Shown: positions 9,816 through 18,158, counted from the first letter of the stretch. The stretch: 64,000 nt of DNA from Rhizobium indicum (GCF_005862305.2 NZ_CP054021.1:2542001-2606000), one strand, 5' to 3'. Notes: generated by a model not told the origin, from the sequence alone. Made by a program: numbers and translations.

Positions 9816-9910
9816 GCGGCCCCCGGAACCGGCGAACAATTTCCGGAAAGAAACACGGCGGCAAGGGCGGCGCAAGGCGGCGCGGCCATAAAGGTGAAGT
9901 CTTTGTTTGC

Positions 9911-9957
9911 TGCATGTCGTTGCCCCAAAACCGCTGCACACTTTGGGCGACATGCAT
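9911..9957. repeat. RIME-like half element, copy 3
   Basis: Single palindromic module TGCATGTCG...CCCAAAAC / TTTGGGCGACATGCA, nearly identical to the right module of the copy at 9072-9176. Located between divergent genes starting at 9815 (minus) and 9987 (plus). Confidence 0.7.
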
Positions 9958-9986
9958 TGGGAGCCATTATCCGAAAGAGGAAAGCC

Positions 9987-10460
9987 GTGAAAACGCTGGT
10001 GCTCGCCGTTCTGAATATCGTCCTGCTGCTTGCCATACCGGCTGCCGCCTTCGGTCAGCAATCGCTGATCTCCGACCCTGAGATCTACGAGAAGAAACAT
10101 TTCCAGGAGCAGTGCAAGACGGCCGAGTTTGCCGACGGCTTCATCATCCGGCAGGACATCAACAATGACGGCCTGATCGACGCCGTGGTCAACGAGGGCC
10201 AGCTGACCTGCGACGGGCAGAAGGGGCCGCAATGCAACGATGACGGCTGCACCTACAATTTCTACCTGCAGGTTGCCGAAGGCGGTTATTTCATGATCGC
10301 GACTGCGCAGATCTATGGCTACGATTTCGTCCAGCGCTTCGGCAACATGGTGCTGGCGATGAAGATGCATCCGCGCTTCTGCGACCGCACCGAAGGTGAT
10401 CCCTGCATCGTGACGGCGCGCGTGCGCGGCACGAAATTCGTCACCATCTCGAAGAAATAA
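9987..10460 (+). CDS. Small exported protein with an EF-hand-like calcium loop
   Basis: 157-residue hypothetical protein with a clear signal peptide (VKTLVLAVLNIVLLLAIPAAAFG, cleavage near AFG-QQ), so probably periplasmic. The mature part contains DINNDGLIDAVVNE (about 56-69), the spacing of a dockerin/EF-hand calcium-binding loop, and six cysteines that may form disulfides. GTG start at 9987 has AGAGGAAAG upstream. I do not recognise the family. It is followed by a very long perfect hairpin. Confidence 0.75.
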   Translation: MKTLVLAVLNIVLLLAIPAAAFGQQSLISDPEIYEKKHFQEQCKTAEFADGFIIRQDINNDGLIDAVVNEGQLTCDGQKGPQCNDDGCTYNFYLQVAEGGYFMIATAQIYGYDFVQRFGNMVLAMKMHPRFCDRTEGDPCIVTARVRGTKFVTISKK

Positions 10461-10464
10461 CTCA

Positions 10465-10503
10465 CCACGCATAACCCCGAAAGATTTTCGGGGTTATGCG
10501 TGG
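10465..10503. terminator. 18-bp perfect inverted repeat
   Basis: CCACGCATAACCCCGAAA (10465-10482) is the exact reverse complement of 10486-10503, leaving a 3-nt loop. There is no T-tract on either side, so it may be a terminator, an mRNA-stabilising hairpin or another mobile palindrome. It starts 4 nt after the stop of the preceding gene. Confidence 0.6.
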
Positions 10504-10514
10504 ATTCAAAGTGA

Positions 10515-10620
10515 TAGAGCGTCCTTTGCGCGTCCTGGCGGACACGCGGCGCTCTAACCTCTTGTTCTTACGCAATTCCGGACGGAAAAACCGCTTCGCA
10601 CTTTTCCTGGAATTGCTCTA
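10515..10620. repeat. RIME-like element, copy 4
   Basis: Left module TAGAGCGTCC...GCGGCGCTCTA and right module ACGCAATTCCGG...TCCTGGAATTGCTCTA. The right module is repeated almost exactly at 23745-23820. It separates two convergent genes. Confidence 0.7.
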
Positions 10621-11406
10621 TTGCGGATAAAGCTCCGACATGCGGCCGGCGAGATAATAGCCGACCAGGCCGTACCATTCGCGGATCGCGGTCGCCAAGT
10701 TCTGCGCATTGAGGTTCGGCTGGGTGAAATCAAACTCCAGCCTCACTTGGCCGTCGGTGCGATAATCGGTCGGCCAGGGCACGATATCGATGCCGATCTT
10801 GCGGAAAATGCCGACGGATCGCGGCATATGAAAACCCGAGGTGATCAGCAGGCAATTGGAAAGCCCCTGGCTTGCCAGGAATTCCTTGGTGTTGACGGCG
10901 TTTTCGAAGGTCGTGCGCGATTGCCTCTCTTCGATCAGGCGATCCTTGCCAACGCCGAAGAGCGGGAAGAAGCGCTCGGACGCCGCCGCATCACCTTCAT
11001 AGATGCCGGAGAGGGAGCCGTCGCCGCCGGATACCAGAACGCGCGACTGCGGAAATTTCTGTGCAAGCCGCAGGGCTTCGACGAAGCGGTCGGCTCCCGC
11101 ATTAAATTCTATGCCGTGGCGCGCCGTGTTCACCTCGTTTTCGAAGGCGCCGCCGAGCACGATCATGCATTGCAGGTTATCGGGATCCGCGGGCGGCTTT
11201 GCGAAACGCTGCTCCAGGCCCCGCATCAGAAGGTTGCCGGCCGTGGTGTAGAGCGTGACGAAAAGGATGAGGGCCGAACCAGCTGCGCCGAGGATACTTA
11301 GGATACGCCAGCGCAGAAGGCCGGCAAGCAGGGCAATGAAGACGAGGAAGAATGCCAGCGACAGCGGCTGAGCGAAAATCCAAACAAGCTTCGAAATGAC
11401 GAACAA
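10618..11406 (-). CDS. YdcF/ElyC (DUF218) family envelope protein
   Basis: 262 residues. Two N-terminal membrane helices (about 5-28 and 32-55) are followed by a DUF218 domain: MIVLGGAFENEVNTARHGIEFNAGADRF, VLVSGGDGSLSG, SRTTFENAVNTKEFL and LLITSGFHMPRSVGIF are typical of SanA/ElyC/YdcF proteins. ElyC in E. coli affects undecaprenyl-phosphate recycling and peptidoglycan synthesis; function here is inferred only at family level. Start ATG 11406 is followed directly by the first membrane helix. The 3' end overlaps the last bases of a repeat element. Confidence 0.85.
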   Translation of the reverse strand: MFVISKLVWIFAQPLSLAFFLVFIALLAGLLRWRILSILGAAGSALILFVTLYTTAGNLLMRGLEQRFAKPPADPDNLQCMIVLGGAFENEVNTARHGIEFNAGADRFVEALRLAQKFPQSRVLVSGGDGSLSGIYEGDAAASERFFPLFGVGKDRLIEERQSRTTFENAVNTKEFLASQGLSNCLLITSGFHMPRSVGIFRKIGIDIVPWPTDYRTDGQVRLEFDFTQPNLNAQNLATAIREWYGLVGYYLAGRMSELYPQ

Positions 11407-11474
11407 GACCTACTCCTCGAGGATGGGCGGCGATCCTTCCTATCCGATTCGACGGTAACAGGAATGCGACGGTT

Positions 11475-12197
11475 CTATTTCATCCGCGCAACGGCGGATC
11501 GATGCGGCGCGATCTTCTGGTTAAAGCGCCGCTGAAGCGGCCGCGGGATGAGTATGGCGGCAAGCGCAAGTGCCATGGCGAAGAGGGAGACCAGCCACAG
11601 CGCATACGCTCCGGTCAGTCGCGTCAGCACGGCCCCGGCGATCGCGCCGAGCACCATGCCGCCCCAGGGCACGATCTGGATCGTCCATTCGACACGACGA
11701 TCGCCGATGATCCAGCGGCCGATGCCGCGGCCGAAACGCGACAGGGCGCCGGTCACGTAGGTCAGCCCGATCGGCAGGCCTTCGATATGCTCGACGGCAG
11801 CGTTCACCATGCCCATGGAAAAAACGATCATGTAGAATCGCGAAAGCAGCATGTTCTGCGCCGTCATCATCGAGGCGAGCGCCAGCACGACACCGACGCA
11901 GCCGAGCACCACGAAAATGCGGCGTTGCGAAACATGAGAGATGACGATGCCTGCCGCATTGCCAAGCACGAAAACGACGATGGCGGAGATCAGGACCGCC
12001 GCGTGATAAAGATTGCCCTCACTCAAGGCCAGGGCGGCCCGCGTCGTGTTTCCCGTCATGAACGAGACGAAATCGCCGGTCAGCAAAAGACCGGTGGCAT
12101 CGGTCATGCCGGCCAGAAATGAAATCGAGCCGACCAGGGCGAGCCCGGTCAGGGTTCGTCGGGTACGGATGATGCGGCGGCGTCTTGCTCTGGTCAT
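11475..12197 (-). CDS. YoaK family (DUF1275) membrane protein
   Basis: 240-residue polytopic membrane protein with about six hydrophobic segments, and the DUF1275 N-terminal signature LAGMTDATGLLLTGDFVSFMTGNTT-type block at about 24-48. Function of the family is unknown. Start at 12197 (MTRARRRRIIRTRRTLTG) leaves a basic N-terminus before the first helix; the frame upstream lacks a ribosome site. A degraded copy of the first quarter of this gene lies at 17901-18128. Confidence 0.85.
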   Translation of the reverse strand: MTRARRRRIIRTRRTLTGLALVGSISFLAGMTDATGLLLTGDFVSFMTGNTTRAALALSEGNLYHAAVLISAIVVFVLGNAAGIVISHVSQRRIFVVLGCVGVVLALASMMTAQNMLLSRFYMIVFSMGMVNAAVEHIEGLPIGLTYVTGALSRFGRGIGRWIIGDRRVEWTIQIVPWGGMVLGAIAGAVLTRLTGAYALWLVSLFAMALALAAILIPRPLQRRFNQKIAPHRSAVARMK

Positions 12198-12434
12198 TGG
12201 CTGAAGGTCCTGGAGCCGAATCGCTGAGGTTGCGGCAACAAAGATAATTCCTTTCATTGAGGAATTGGCAAAGGCGCTCGGAAGGGGATGGGGCGGGCTT
12301 GAACGGCAAGACATTTTCGGCCATAGAGACGGCGTTGCTTCAGATCGAAGCTCCGTAAGCGTTTACGTCAATCAACGCGCAACCCGCCGATCGGCGTTGC
12401 GCTATTGTCTGATCGGCACCTTACGGAGATCAAA

Positions 12435-12671
12435 ATGCCCAAAGGCAAACTCCCCAAACGTTACAATACGATCGTCATGCCGCTCATCCTCTCACTGTTG
12501 ATGACATCAGTCGTCTCGGCGATCAGCATCGTGAGAGCACAAGGCCTGACCGCGCCTGCACTTGCCATGTGGCCCTCCGCATGGGCGCTATCCTGGGCGA
12601 TCGCCTTTCCCGTCCTGCTATTGATGCTGCCGGTGGTAAAGCGGGTGACGGCTGTTATCGTCGAGATGTGA
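12435..12671 (+). CDS. DUF2798 family small membrane protein
   Basis: 78 residues with two membrane helices (about 12-31 and 46-66). The pattern KLPKRYNTIVMPLILSLLMT, then WPSAWALSWAIAFPVLLLMLPVVKRV, is that of DUF2798. Start ATG 12435 has GGAG six nt upstream. Function unknown. Divergent from the DUF1275 gene. Confidence 0.8.
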   Translation: MPKGKLPKRYNTIVMPLILSLLMTSVVSAISIVRAQGLTAPALAMWPSAWALSWAIAFPVLLLMLPVVKRVTAVIVEM

Positions 12672-12782
12672 GGTGAGAGGCGCCGGCGGGCTGTGAGAGC
12701 GGCCTGCCGGAGTTGATGTAGGGCGGCGCGATTTCAAGTCACTCGCCACGCCAACCTCGCCCAGACAAGCCTACCCCAGGCC

Positions 12783-13631
12783 TTAGATCGTATACTCCGG
12801 TTCAGACAGGGTCTGGTCCATCGTGATGCCCGGGAGGTTGAAGTGGCGCTTGCCCACCTGCCTCGCCGGAATGCCGGCGACCGAAGTGTAGGCTGCAACA
12901 GCATTTATGACCACGCTGCCTGCACCCACCTTGGCGCCGACGCCAATTTCGATATTGCCGAGAATCTTGGCCCCCGCTCCGATAAGAGCGCCGCGCCGTA
13001 CCTTGGGGTGCCGGTCGCCGGTTTCCTTGCCCGTCCCTCCCAATGTAACATTCTGGAGTATGGAGACGTCGTCTTCGACGACCGCAGTCTCGCCGATGAC
13101 CAAGCCGCTTCCATGATCAAGCATGATGCTCCTGCCCATCTTTGCGGCGGGATGAATGTCGACGCCGAAAACTTCGGAAATTCGGCTCTGGATGTGGCGC
13201 GCCAAATGGAGGCGGTCATGATGCCAAAGCCAGTGGGCGACCCGTTGTCCCTGCAACGCCACAAAGCCTTTGAAATACAGGAATGGCGTCAGGATTTCCG
13301 TGTTCGATGGATCGCGTTCCTTGATCGCGGTCAGGTCGGCGGCGGCATCGGCAACAATATTGCGATTACCGACGAACGCCTGGGCAATCACCGCGAGCAG
13401 CTCTTCAATGTCGAGGTCGTGATTGGCCAGTTTGATCGCGACCCTCTGAGCGAGCGCCTGAGCGAAACTCGCATGATAAAGCACTGCGGAATTCATGGCG
13501 CGCGTGAGTGCTGCATCTTTGGCCGAAGCATTGACGGCCTCCGCGCAAAGAGCTTCCCATATCGCGGCAACCTGAGGCGAAGGGGATGGCTCCGTCGACA
13601 GATTGCTCAAGCTGACCAGTGGAACCGTCAT
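12783..13631 (-). CDS. cysE: Serine O-acetyltransferase
   Basis: 282-residue CysE, which makes O-acetylserine from serine and acetyl-CoA, the first step of cysteine synthesis. An N-terminal helical domain (about 20-150) precedes the left-handed beta-helix with hexapeptide repeats: GVDIHPAAKMGRSIMLDHGSG, VIGETAVVEDDVSILQNVTLGGTG and DRHPKVRRGALIGAGAKILG. The catalytic His-Asp region DIHPAA and HGSG is intact. It borders a segment of sulfur-acquisition genes. Confidence 0.95.
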   Translation of the reverse strand: MTVPLVSLSNLSTEPSPSPQVAAIWEALCAEAVNASAKDAALTRAMNSAVLYHASFAQALAQRVAIKLANHDLDIEELLAVIAQAFVGNRNIVADAAADLTAIKERDPSNTEILTPFLYFKGFVALQGQRVAHWLWHHDRLHLARHIQSRISEVFGVDIHPAAKMGRSIMLDHGSGLVIGETAVVEDDVSILQNVTLGGTGKETGDRHPKVRRGALIGAGAKILGNIEIGVGAKVGAGSVVINAVAAYTSVAGIPARQVGKRHFNLPGITMDQTLSEPEYTI

Positions 13632-13737
13632 GCTAGCTTCCTTCTGCAGGCGGACGTCGTGACGTCCGGCATGCAGACGTTAGGTTAACCTGGCCCGCGA
13701 TAGATGGTCTAAAATTACGGGGATCTTTGCCTCCGCT

Positions 13738-13881
13738 CTAAATACCGTGTCCGGCGAGATAGAAAAATCCGAGTGTCCGGCTGACGTCACGAAGCTCCGC
13801 CAGCGCATGTTCTCGTTCCAGATGAGCGGATGCAAAACGCCCGAGATCGAGTATCGGAAGCGTCCTTGCTGCAGCAGTCAC
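13738..13881 (-). pseudogene. N-terminal stub of a 2-oxoglutarate/Fe(II) oxygenase (isopenicillin N synthase family)
   Basis: A 47-codon open frame begins at a GTG (13881) preceded by AAAAAGGAT. It reads ARTLPILDLGRFASAHLERE, then LRDVSRTLGFFYLAGHGI and stops. This is the DIOX_N segment of isopenicillin-N-synthase-like oxygenases, which normally continues for about 250 more residues with the HxD...H iron site. Nothing matching the catalytic domain follows to the left, where cysE begins, so the gene is truncated. Confidence 0.6.
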
Positions 13882-13933
13882 GGCATTATCCTTTTTGCTG
13901 AAACCACGTCGAGCATAGGTGGGAAGATGAGCA

Positions 13934-14887
13934 CTATGCCTTGCCCTTGCGGACAACGTCGGCAATCGTCACCTCCTTGGGAATGAGCTTGAGTTTGAAA
14001 AAGGTGTCGGCGATGCTCTGCTGCTGTGCGACGACGGTGTCGTCCAGGCTCTTGATCCCATAGGACTGGCGCTCGAGCGCCTTTACGAGGACAGGTTCGG
14101 GGATGCCGACCGATGGTGAGAGTTCCGCAGCCGCAGCCGCGGTGTCGGACTTGGTCCATTCGTCGATCTCGGAAATGGCCTCGATCAAGACATCGATCGC
14201 CTGGGCGTGGCCGTCGACCAGTGCCTTGGTGCCGAGATAGAACTGGTGATTGGGGACGATGCCCTCACCATTTCTGAGCTCTCGCGCTTCGACTGCGACT
14301 TCCGCCGCTGCCTGGAAGGGATCCCAGATGACCCAAGCATCCACCGCGCCCTTTTCGAAGGCTGCGCGGCCGTCGGCCGGGGCGAGGAAGGATGGTTCCA
14401 CGTCCTCATAGGTCAAACCGGCTTCTTCGAGCGCCTTGACGAGCAGGTAATGCACGTTCGAGCCCTTGTTGAAGGCGACTTTCTTGCCCTTCAGCTCCGC
14501 GACGGACTTTATGGGGCTGTCCTTCGGGACCAGTATGGCTTCGCCGCGCGGGGCGGGCGGCTCGTGTGCGATATAGACAAGTGGAGCGTTCGCGGCCTGG
14601 GCGAAGATCGGCGGCGTTTCGCCGGTCGATCCGAAATCGACGGCACCGGCGTTCAGGGCCTCGAGGAGCTGAGGACCGCCCGGAAACTCGGTCCATTCAA
14701 CTGTATAGCCGATGGATTCAAGTTTCTTCTCCAGCGTGCCTTTGCCCTTGAGAAGCACCAGCGTTCCATATTTCTGGTAGCCGATACGCACGACCTTGTC
14801 AGCGGCGCCGGCCAGCCGAACATGCGTCAAAGGTGTCGCGATGGCGCCTGCCACCACTGCAGTAAAAGCTCGCCTTGTGATCTTCAT
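13934..14887 (-). CDS. Sulfonate-type ABC transporter substrate-binding protein (SsuA/TauA family)
   Basis: 317-residue periplasmic binding protein for aliphatic sulfonates or a related small anion. Signal peptide with twin arginine (MKITRRAFTAVVAGAIATPL). The mature domain has VRIGYQKYGTLVLLKGKGTLEK, FPGGPQLLEALNAGAVDFGSTGETPP and VAFNKGSNVHYLLVKALEEAGL, all typical of SsuA. The ATG at 14887 is chosen over the adjacent ATG at 14890 because spacing to GGAGG is better. No cognate permease or ATPase gene is near, so it must work with a transporter encoded elsewhere or be a leftover of a larger ssu cluster. Confidence 0.88.
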   Translation of the reverse strand: MKITRRAFTAVVAGAIATPLTHVRLAGAADKVVRIGYQKYGTLVLLKGKGTLEKKLESIGYTVEWTEFPGGPQLLEALNAGAVDFGSTGETPPIFAQAANAPLVYIAHEPPAPRGEAILVPKDSPIKSVAELKGKKVAFNKGSNVHYLLVKALEEAGLTYEDVEPSFLAPADGRAAFEKGAVDAWVIWDPFQAAAEVAVEARELRNGEGIVPNHQFYLGTKALVDGHAQAIDVLIEAISEIDEWTKSDTAAAAAELSPSVGIPEPVLVKALERQSYGIKSLDDTVVAQQQSIADTFFKLKLIPKEVTIADVVRKGKA

Positions 14888-15046
14888 CATACCCTCCGGA
14901 ATAAGACGAGACCAAATTAAAGTGTCTCTATATTTCATAGAATATACGTACTCCGGCACACGCTTCTTCGGGATTCGCTTTTTTGTTCTGTTCCGACCGT
15001 GAGCAAAAAGAACTGCGCCGGGAAATCGATAAGGCCAAGGCTATGT

Positions 15047-16075
15047 TCAGGGCGCGACGCGCACGATCAGCTTTCCGAAATTTTTCCCTTCCAGAAGGCC
15101 AAGGAAAGCCTCGGGAGCGTTTTCAAGTCCGTCAACGATATCTTCCTTGTACTTGAGCCGCCCTTCGGAGATCCACGCTCCGGCCTGATGGGAGAAGTCG
15201 GGACGCTGGTCGGCAAATTCGCGCTGTATGAAGCCTCGTATGGTGAGGCTTTTCCGCAGGATGGCACGCATCACCGCAGGAAGCTGATCACGTCCGCTCG
15301 AGACAGAGGATGTTTCGTTGTAATGCGCGATGAGCCCACAGACCGGTATCCGCGCGAAGTCGTTCAGCAACGGAAACACCGCGCTCCAGACGTGGCCACC
15401 AACATTCTCGAAATAGACATCGATTCCGTTCGGACAAGCGGCTGCGAGTTGTGCCGGAAAATCGCTCGAATGATGGTCTATCGCGACATCGAAGCCGAGC
15501 TCCTGGCGTAAGTGGTCACATTTCTTGGACCCGCCTGCAATTCCGACAACACGCGCACCGTAAATCTTTGCCATCTGCCCAACTGCCGAGCCAACCGCGC
15601 CGCTCGCTGCAGCGACCACAAGTGTTTCCCCGGCCTTGGGTTTGCCGATATTGCGAAGTCCGGCATAGGCCGTGAAGCCGGGCATTCCAAGAATGCCGAG
15701 TGCTGTCGTGATCGGTGCGGTTTCCGGATCGAGCTTCTGCAAGCCCGCACCATCGGAAATCGAATAGCTCTGCCAGCCGGAATGCGAGAGCACGATATCC
15801 CCCGCCTTGAACGCCGTGTTGCGGCTGCGTGCGACCTGCGCAACCGTGCCCCCTTCCATCACACCGCCGATTTCGACCGGCTTGGCATAGGACTTGGCGT
15901 CGTCCATGCGGCCCCGCATGTAGGGGTCAAGGGAAAGATAAAGCGTCTTGAGAAGAACCTCACCCTCGGCGAGATCGCGAACCGTCTCCCGCTCGAGCCG
16001 GAAATTCGCAGCCACCGGCTTTTCGGATGGGCGCGATGCTAGGACGATGCGGGTGGTAACGGGTTGACTAGCCAT
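15047..16075 (-). CDS. NADP-dependent medium-chain reductase (CurA / leukotriene B4 dehydrogenase type)
   Basis: 342-residue zinc-independent medium-chain dehydrogenase/reductase that reduces activated double bonds. N-terminal GroES-like part with LSLDPYMRGRMDDAKSY, then a Rossmann domain with VVAAASGAVGSAVGQMAKIYGARVVGIAGG and IDVYFENVGGHVWSAV, and C-terminal LIVRVAP. These segments are typical of YncB/CurA-like alkenal reductases. Start at 16075 (MASQPVTTRIVLASRP). It lies between the sulfonate-binding protein and a TauD-type dioxygenase, all on the minus strand. Confidence 0.9.
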   Translation of the reverse strand: MASQPVTTRIVLASRPSEKPVAANFRLERETVRDLAEGEVLLKTLYLSLDPYMRGRMDDAKSYAKPVEIGGVMEGGTVAQVARSRNTAFKAGDIVLSHSGWQSYSISDGAGLQKLDPETAPITTALGILGMPGFTAYAGLRNIGKPKAGETLVVAAASGAVGSAVGQMAKIYGARVVGIAGGSKKCDHLRQELGFDVAIDHHSSDFPAQLAAACPNGIDVYFENVGGHVWSAVFPLLNDFARIPVCGLIAHYNETSSVSSGRDQLPAVMRAILRKSLTIRGFIQREFADQRPDFSHQAGAWISEGRLKYKEDIVDGLENAPEAFLGLLEGKNFGKLIVRVAP

Positions 16076-16240
16076 GGGTGTGCTCCTCTTCGGACTTTTC
16101 CTTGGTGTATCAGGAATTTGTTTCAGGCGAACTGAGCGCTCGCCATCTGGGCCGTACCGGCGCACCCCTTGTCGTCGGCGTCCGCTCACAACCGGCATGC
16201 CTGGAAATCGCAGCGCGATGGCGGCAATTATCTCGGATGC

Positions 16241-16425
16241 CTATGTGACAAGCTCGAACCCCTGTGGCTCAGCATGCAACGATCCCAGCGGCACGCCCTG
16301 ATCGGAAGCATGGATGAGAAAGGTACGGGTCTGGCAGCTCGAAAGCGCGCCGAGCAGCAGTTCCGGGCTTTCAATGGGACCGCGCTCAGTTCGCCCTCTC
16401 TGACGCGCGTTCGCCGATCGAGTAG
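16241..16425 (-). pseudogene. Remnant of an OsmC/Ohr family protein
   Basis: Reading the minus strand from about 16425, one frame gives GRTERGPIESPELLLGALSS, then CQTRTFLIHASDQGVPLGSL and HAEPQGFELVT followed by TAG at 16241-16243. This is the central OsmC segment with its redox Cys in the (E)LLLGALSSC context. There is no start codon in this frame, and the preceding N-terminal-like part (MKLDIARRLPRYSIGE) is in another frame. It is therefore a frameshifted, truncated remnant. Confidence 0.55.
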
Positions 16426-16481
16426 CGCGGCAAGCGCCGCGCTATATCAAGCTTCATGGTCGTTCCCTAGTCCGGCCGCGC

Positions 16482-17411
16482 TCACGCGGCCTTTGCTTTC
16501 GGCTTGGCGGCCTTGACGTGGGTTACGCTGCGGCGGCCGTCGACGCTGATGGGGACGTCGCCGTCAACGGTGGCGCGACGCACGACCCGGTGCTGGTCGC
16601 CGTAGTCGTTGACAGCGTAGTGCTGGGTCGCGCGATTATCCCAGATTGCGACGTCGCCGGCTCTCCAGTGCCAGCGCACCGTATTTTCCGGGGCGGTAAC
16701 GTAGGACTGGAACACGTCGTAGAGTTTCGTGGAGTCGCTCTTCGACAAGCCGATGAGGCGCTGAACGAAATTGCCGAGCAGCAGCGATCTTTCGCCGGTT
16801 TCGGGATGGACCCGCACGACTGGGTGCTCGGTCTCGTAGATGGTCGACGTGAAAACTTCCTCGAAGTGCTTCTTCTCGTCAGCGGTGGCGCGAGGGCGCA
16901 CCGCTGCGTAGTCATAGGCATTGCTGTGAATGGCCCACAAATTGTCCGCCAGCAATTTGAGCGATGCTGGCAGACTTTCGTATGCGGCATGGGTGTTGGA
17001 CCAGATCGTATCCCCTCCAGCCGCCGGAATGACGACGCCGCGAAGGACCGAGAATTTAGGATAGGCATCCACGAAGGTGACGTCGGTGTGCCACTGGTCC
17101 GCCCTGCCGCCACCGCGGCTGGAATCGAGATTGAGGATGGAGGCCGTGCCGGCCACTGGGCCTTGGGTTGGATGAGGCACAAGGTCGCCCAGGCGGCGAG
17201 CGAAGGATTCCTGTTCTGGATCGCCAAGATGGTCCTGATCGCGGAAAAAGATGACTTTGTGTTTCAAGAGAAGCTGGTTGATGGCTGCGACCGTCGCGTC
17301 CGAAAGGTCACCGCCGAGGCGAACACCCCTGATTTCGGCTCCGACGCGGCCGGTCAGCGGCACGACATCGGACTCGAGAATGATCTGATTGACGAGAACT
17401 GGATTGCTCAT
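16482..17411 (-). CDS. TauD/TfdA family 2-oxoglutarate dioxygenase, alkylsulfatase (AtsK) type
   Basis: 309-residue Fe(II)/2-oxoglutarate dioxygenase. The metal ligands are in QWHTDVTF (His, Asp) and RATQHYAVNDYGDQHRVVRR (distal His, and the 2OG-binding Arg). The stretch from DNLWAIHSNAYDYAAVRPRA through YETEHPVVRVHPETGERSLL resembles the AtsK / mycobacterial Rv3406 alkylsulfate dioxygenases more than taurine-specific TauD, so cleavage of sulfate esters to sulfite plus aldehyde is likely. Start at 17411 has AGGAGATATCC. Context with a sulfonate-binding protein and cysE supports sulfur scavenging. Confidence 0.9.
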   Translation of the reverse strand: MSNPVLVNQIILESDVVPLTGRVGAEIRGVRLGGDLSDATVAAINQLLLKHKVIFFRDQDHLGDPEQESFARRLGDLVPHPTQGPVAGTASILNLDSSRGGGRADQWHTDVTFVDAYPKFSVLRGVVIPAAGGDTIWSNTHAAYESLPASLKLLADNLWAIHSNAYDYAAVRPRATADEKKHFEEVFTSTIYETEHPVVRVHPETGERSLLLGNFVQRLIGLSKSDSTKLYDVFQSYVTAPENTVRWHWRAGDVAIWDNRATQHYAVNDYGDQHRVVRRATVDGDVPISVDGRRSVTHVKAAKPKAKAA

Positions 17412-17900
17412 GGATATCTCCTGGCTGATCTTGGAAGAAGACGGCAAGTCACATGCGCCCAACGACGCATCCGCCGGACGTTCGAAAATCTCATTGTTAA
17501 AATCGACAGGGCTATGGAACGCCATAATCCATAAAATCAATAGACAAAATATTCTAATTTTGGCTCTTTGCCCGGAACGGCCGCCCTCGATACTTTCTTA
17601 TTGCCGATGAATTCTCACTTGTGGCCTCCAGCGATGCATCTTCCATCGCCAAGCGGCTTGCGCGTGGATGCCTCGTACGGGCTCTCATTCATCGCGGTTC
17701 CAGCCCTTGCTTTCGGCTGTCTTTGCGACGCGCACCAAAGGATGCGGCAGCGCGTTTTAGTCCGCCTTGGAAGGTTGCGTCATCAAGGCCGCTATAAGGC
17801 TCTCCTTCGGAATTCGTCACAGTGAGGAAGATCTGTTCGTCTCAGAACCGCCGCCCAAGCGCTTTTCGTTGCGTCTGCTGCCTCGAAGAATTTCTGCGCG
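17412..17900. other. Gene-poor stretch, decayed
   Basis: About 490 nt without a gene I can support. The first ~130 nt are AT-rich and should carry the promoter of the dioxygenase gene on the minus strand. The rest has coding-like base composition but no frame with a start site and a recognisable product. It lies between a live gene and a clear pseudogene and is probably degraded coding DNA. Confidence 0.4.
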
Positions 17901-18128
17901 ACGGTGGCGGAGATCAGGACCGCCGCGTGATAAAGATTGCCCTCACTCAAGGCCAGTGCGGCCGCGTCGTGTTGCCTGTCATGAAGGAGATGAAATCGCC
18001 GGACAGCTGAAGGCCGGTCGCATCGGTCATGCCCGCCAGAAACGAGATCGAGCCGACGAGGGCGAGCCCGGTTAAGGTTCGTCGGGTCCGAATGATGCGG
18101 CGGCGTCTTGCTCAGGTCATTGGCTGAG
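17901..18128 (-). pseudogene. Degenerate duplicate of the 5' end of the DUF1275 gene
   Basis: About 228 nt align with 11977-12205, the start and first ~73 codons of the intact DUF1275 gene. The shared part includes the ribosome-site side, the ATG (18118-18120), and long identical runs such as the one around GGCGGAGATCAGGACCGCCG. The third codon is changed from AGA to TGA, a one-nucleotide indel follows further on, and homology stops at about 17901. It cannot encode the protein. Confidence 0.8.
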
Positions 18129-18158
18129 GCGTAGGTCACCAGATGGAAAGATTGCTGA

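Noticed and set aside
9198..10460. One 420-residue plus-strand protein covering 9198-10460
   Set aside because: Only the last 157 codons have a signal peptide and protein-like composition. The rest is antisense to the TRIC gene and passes through a repeat element.
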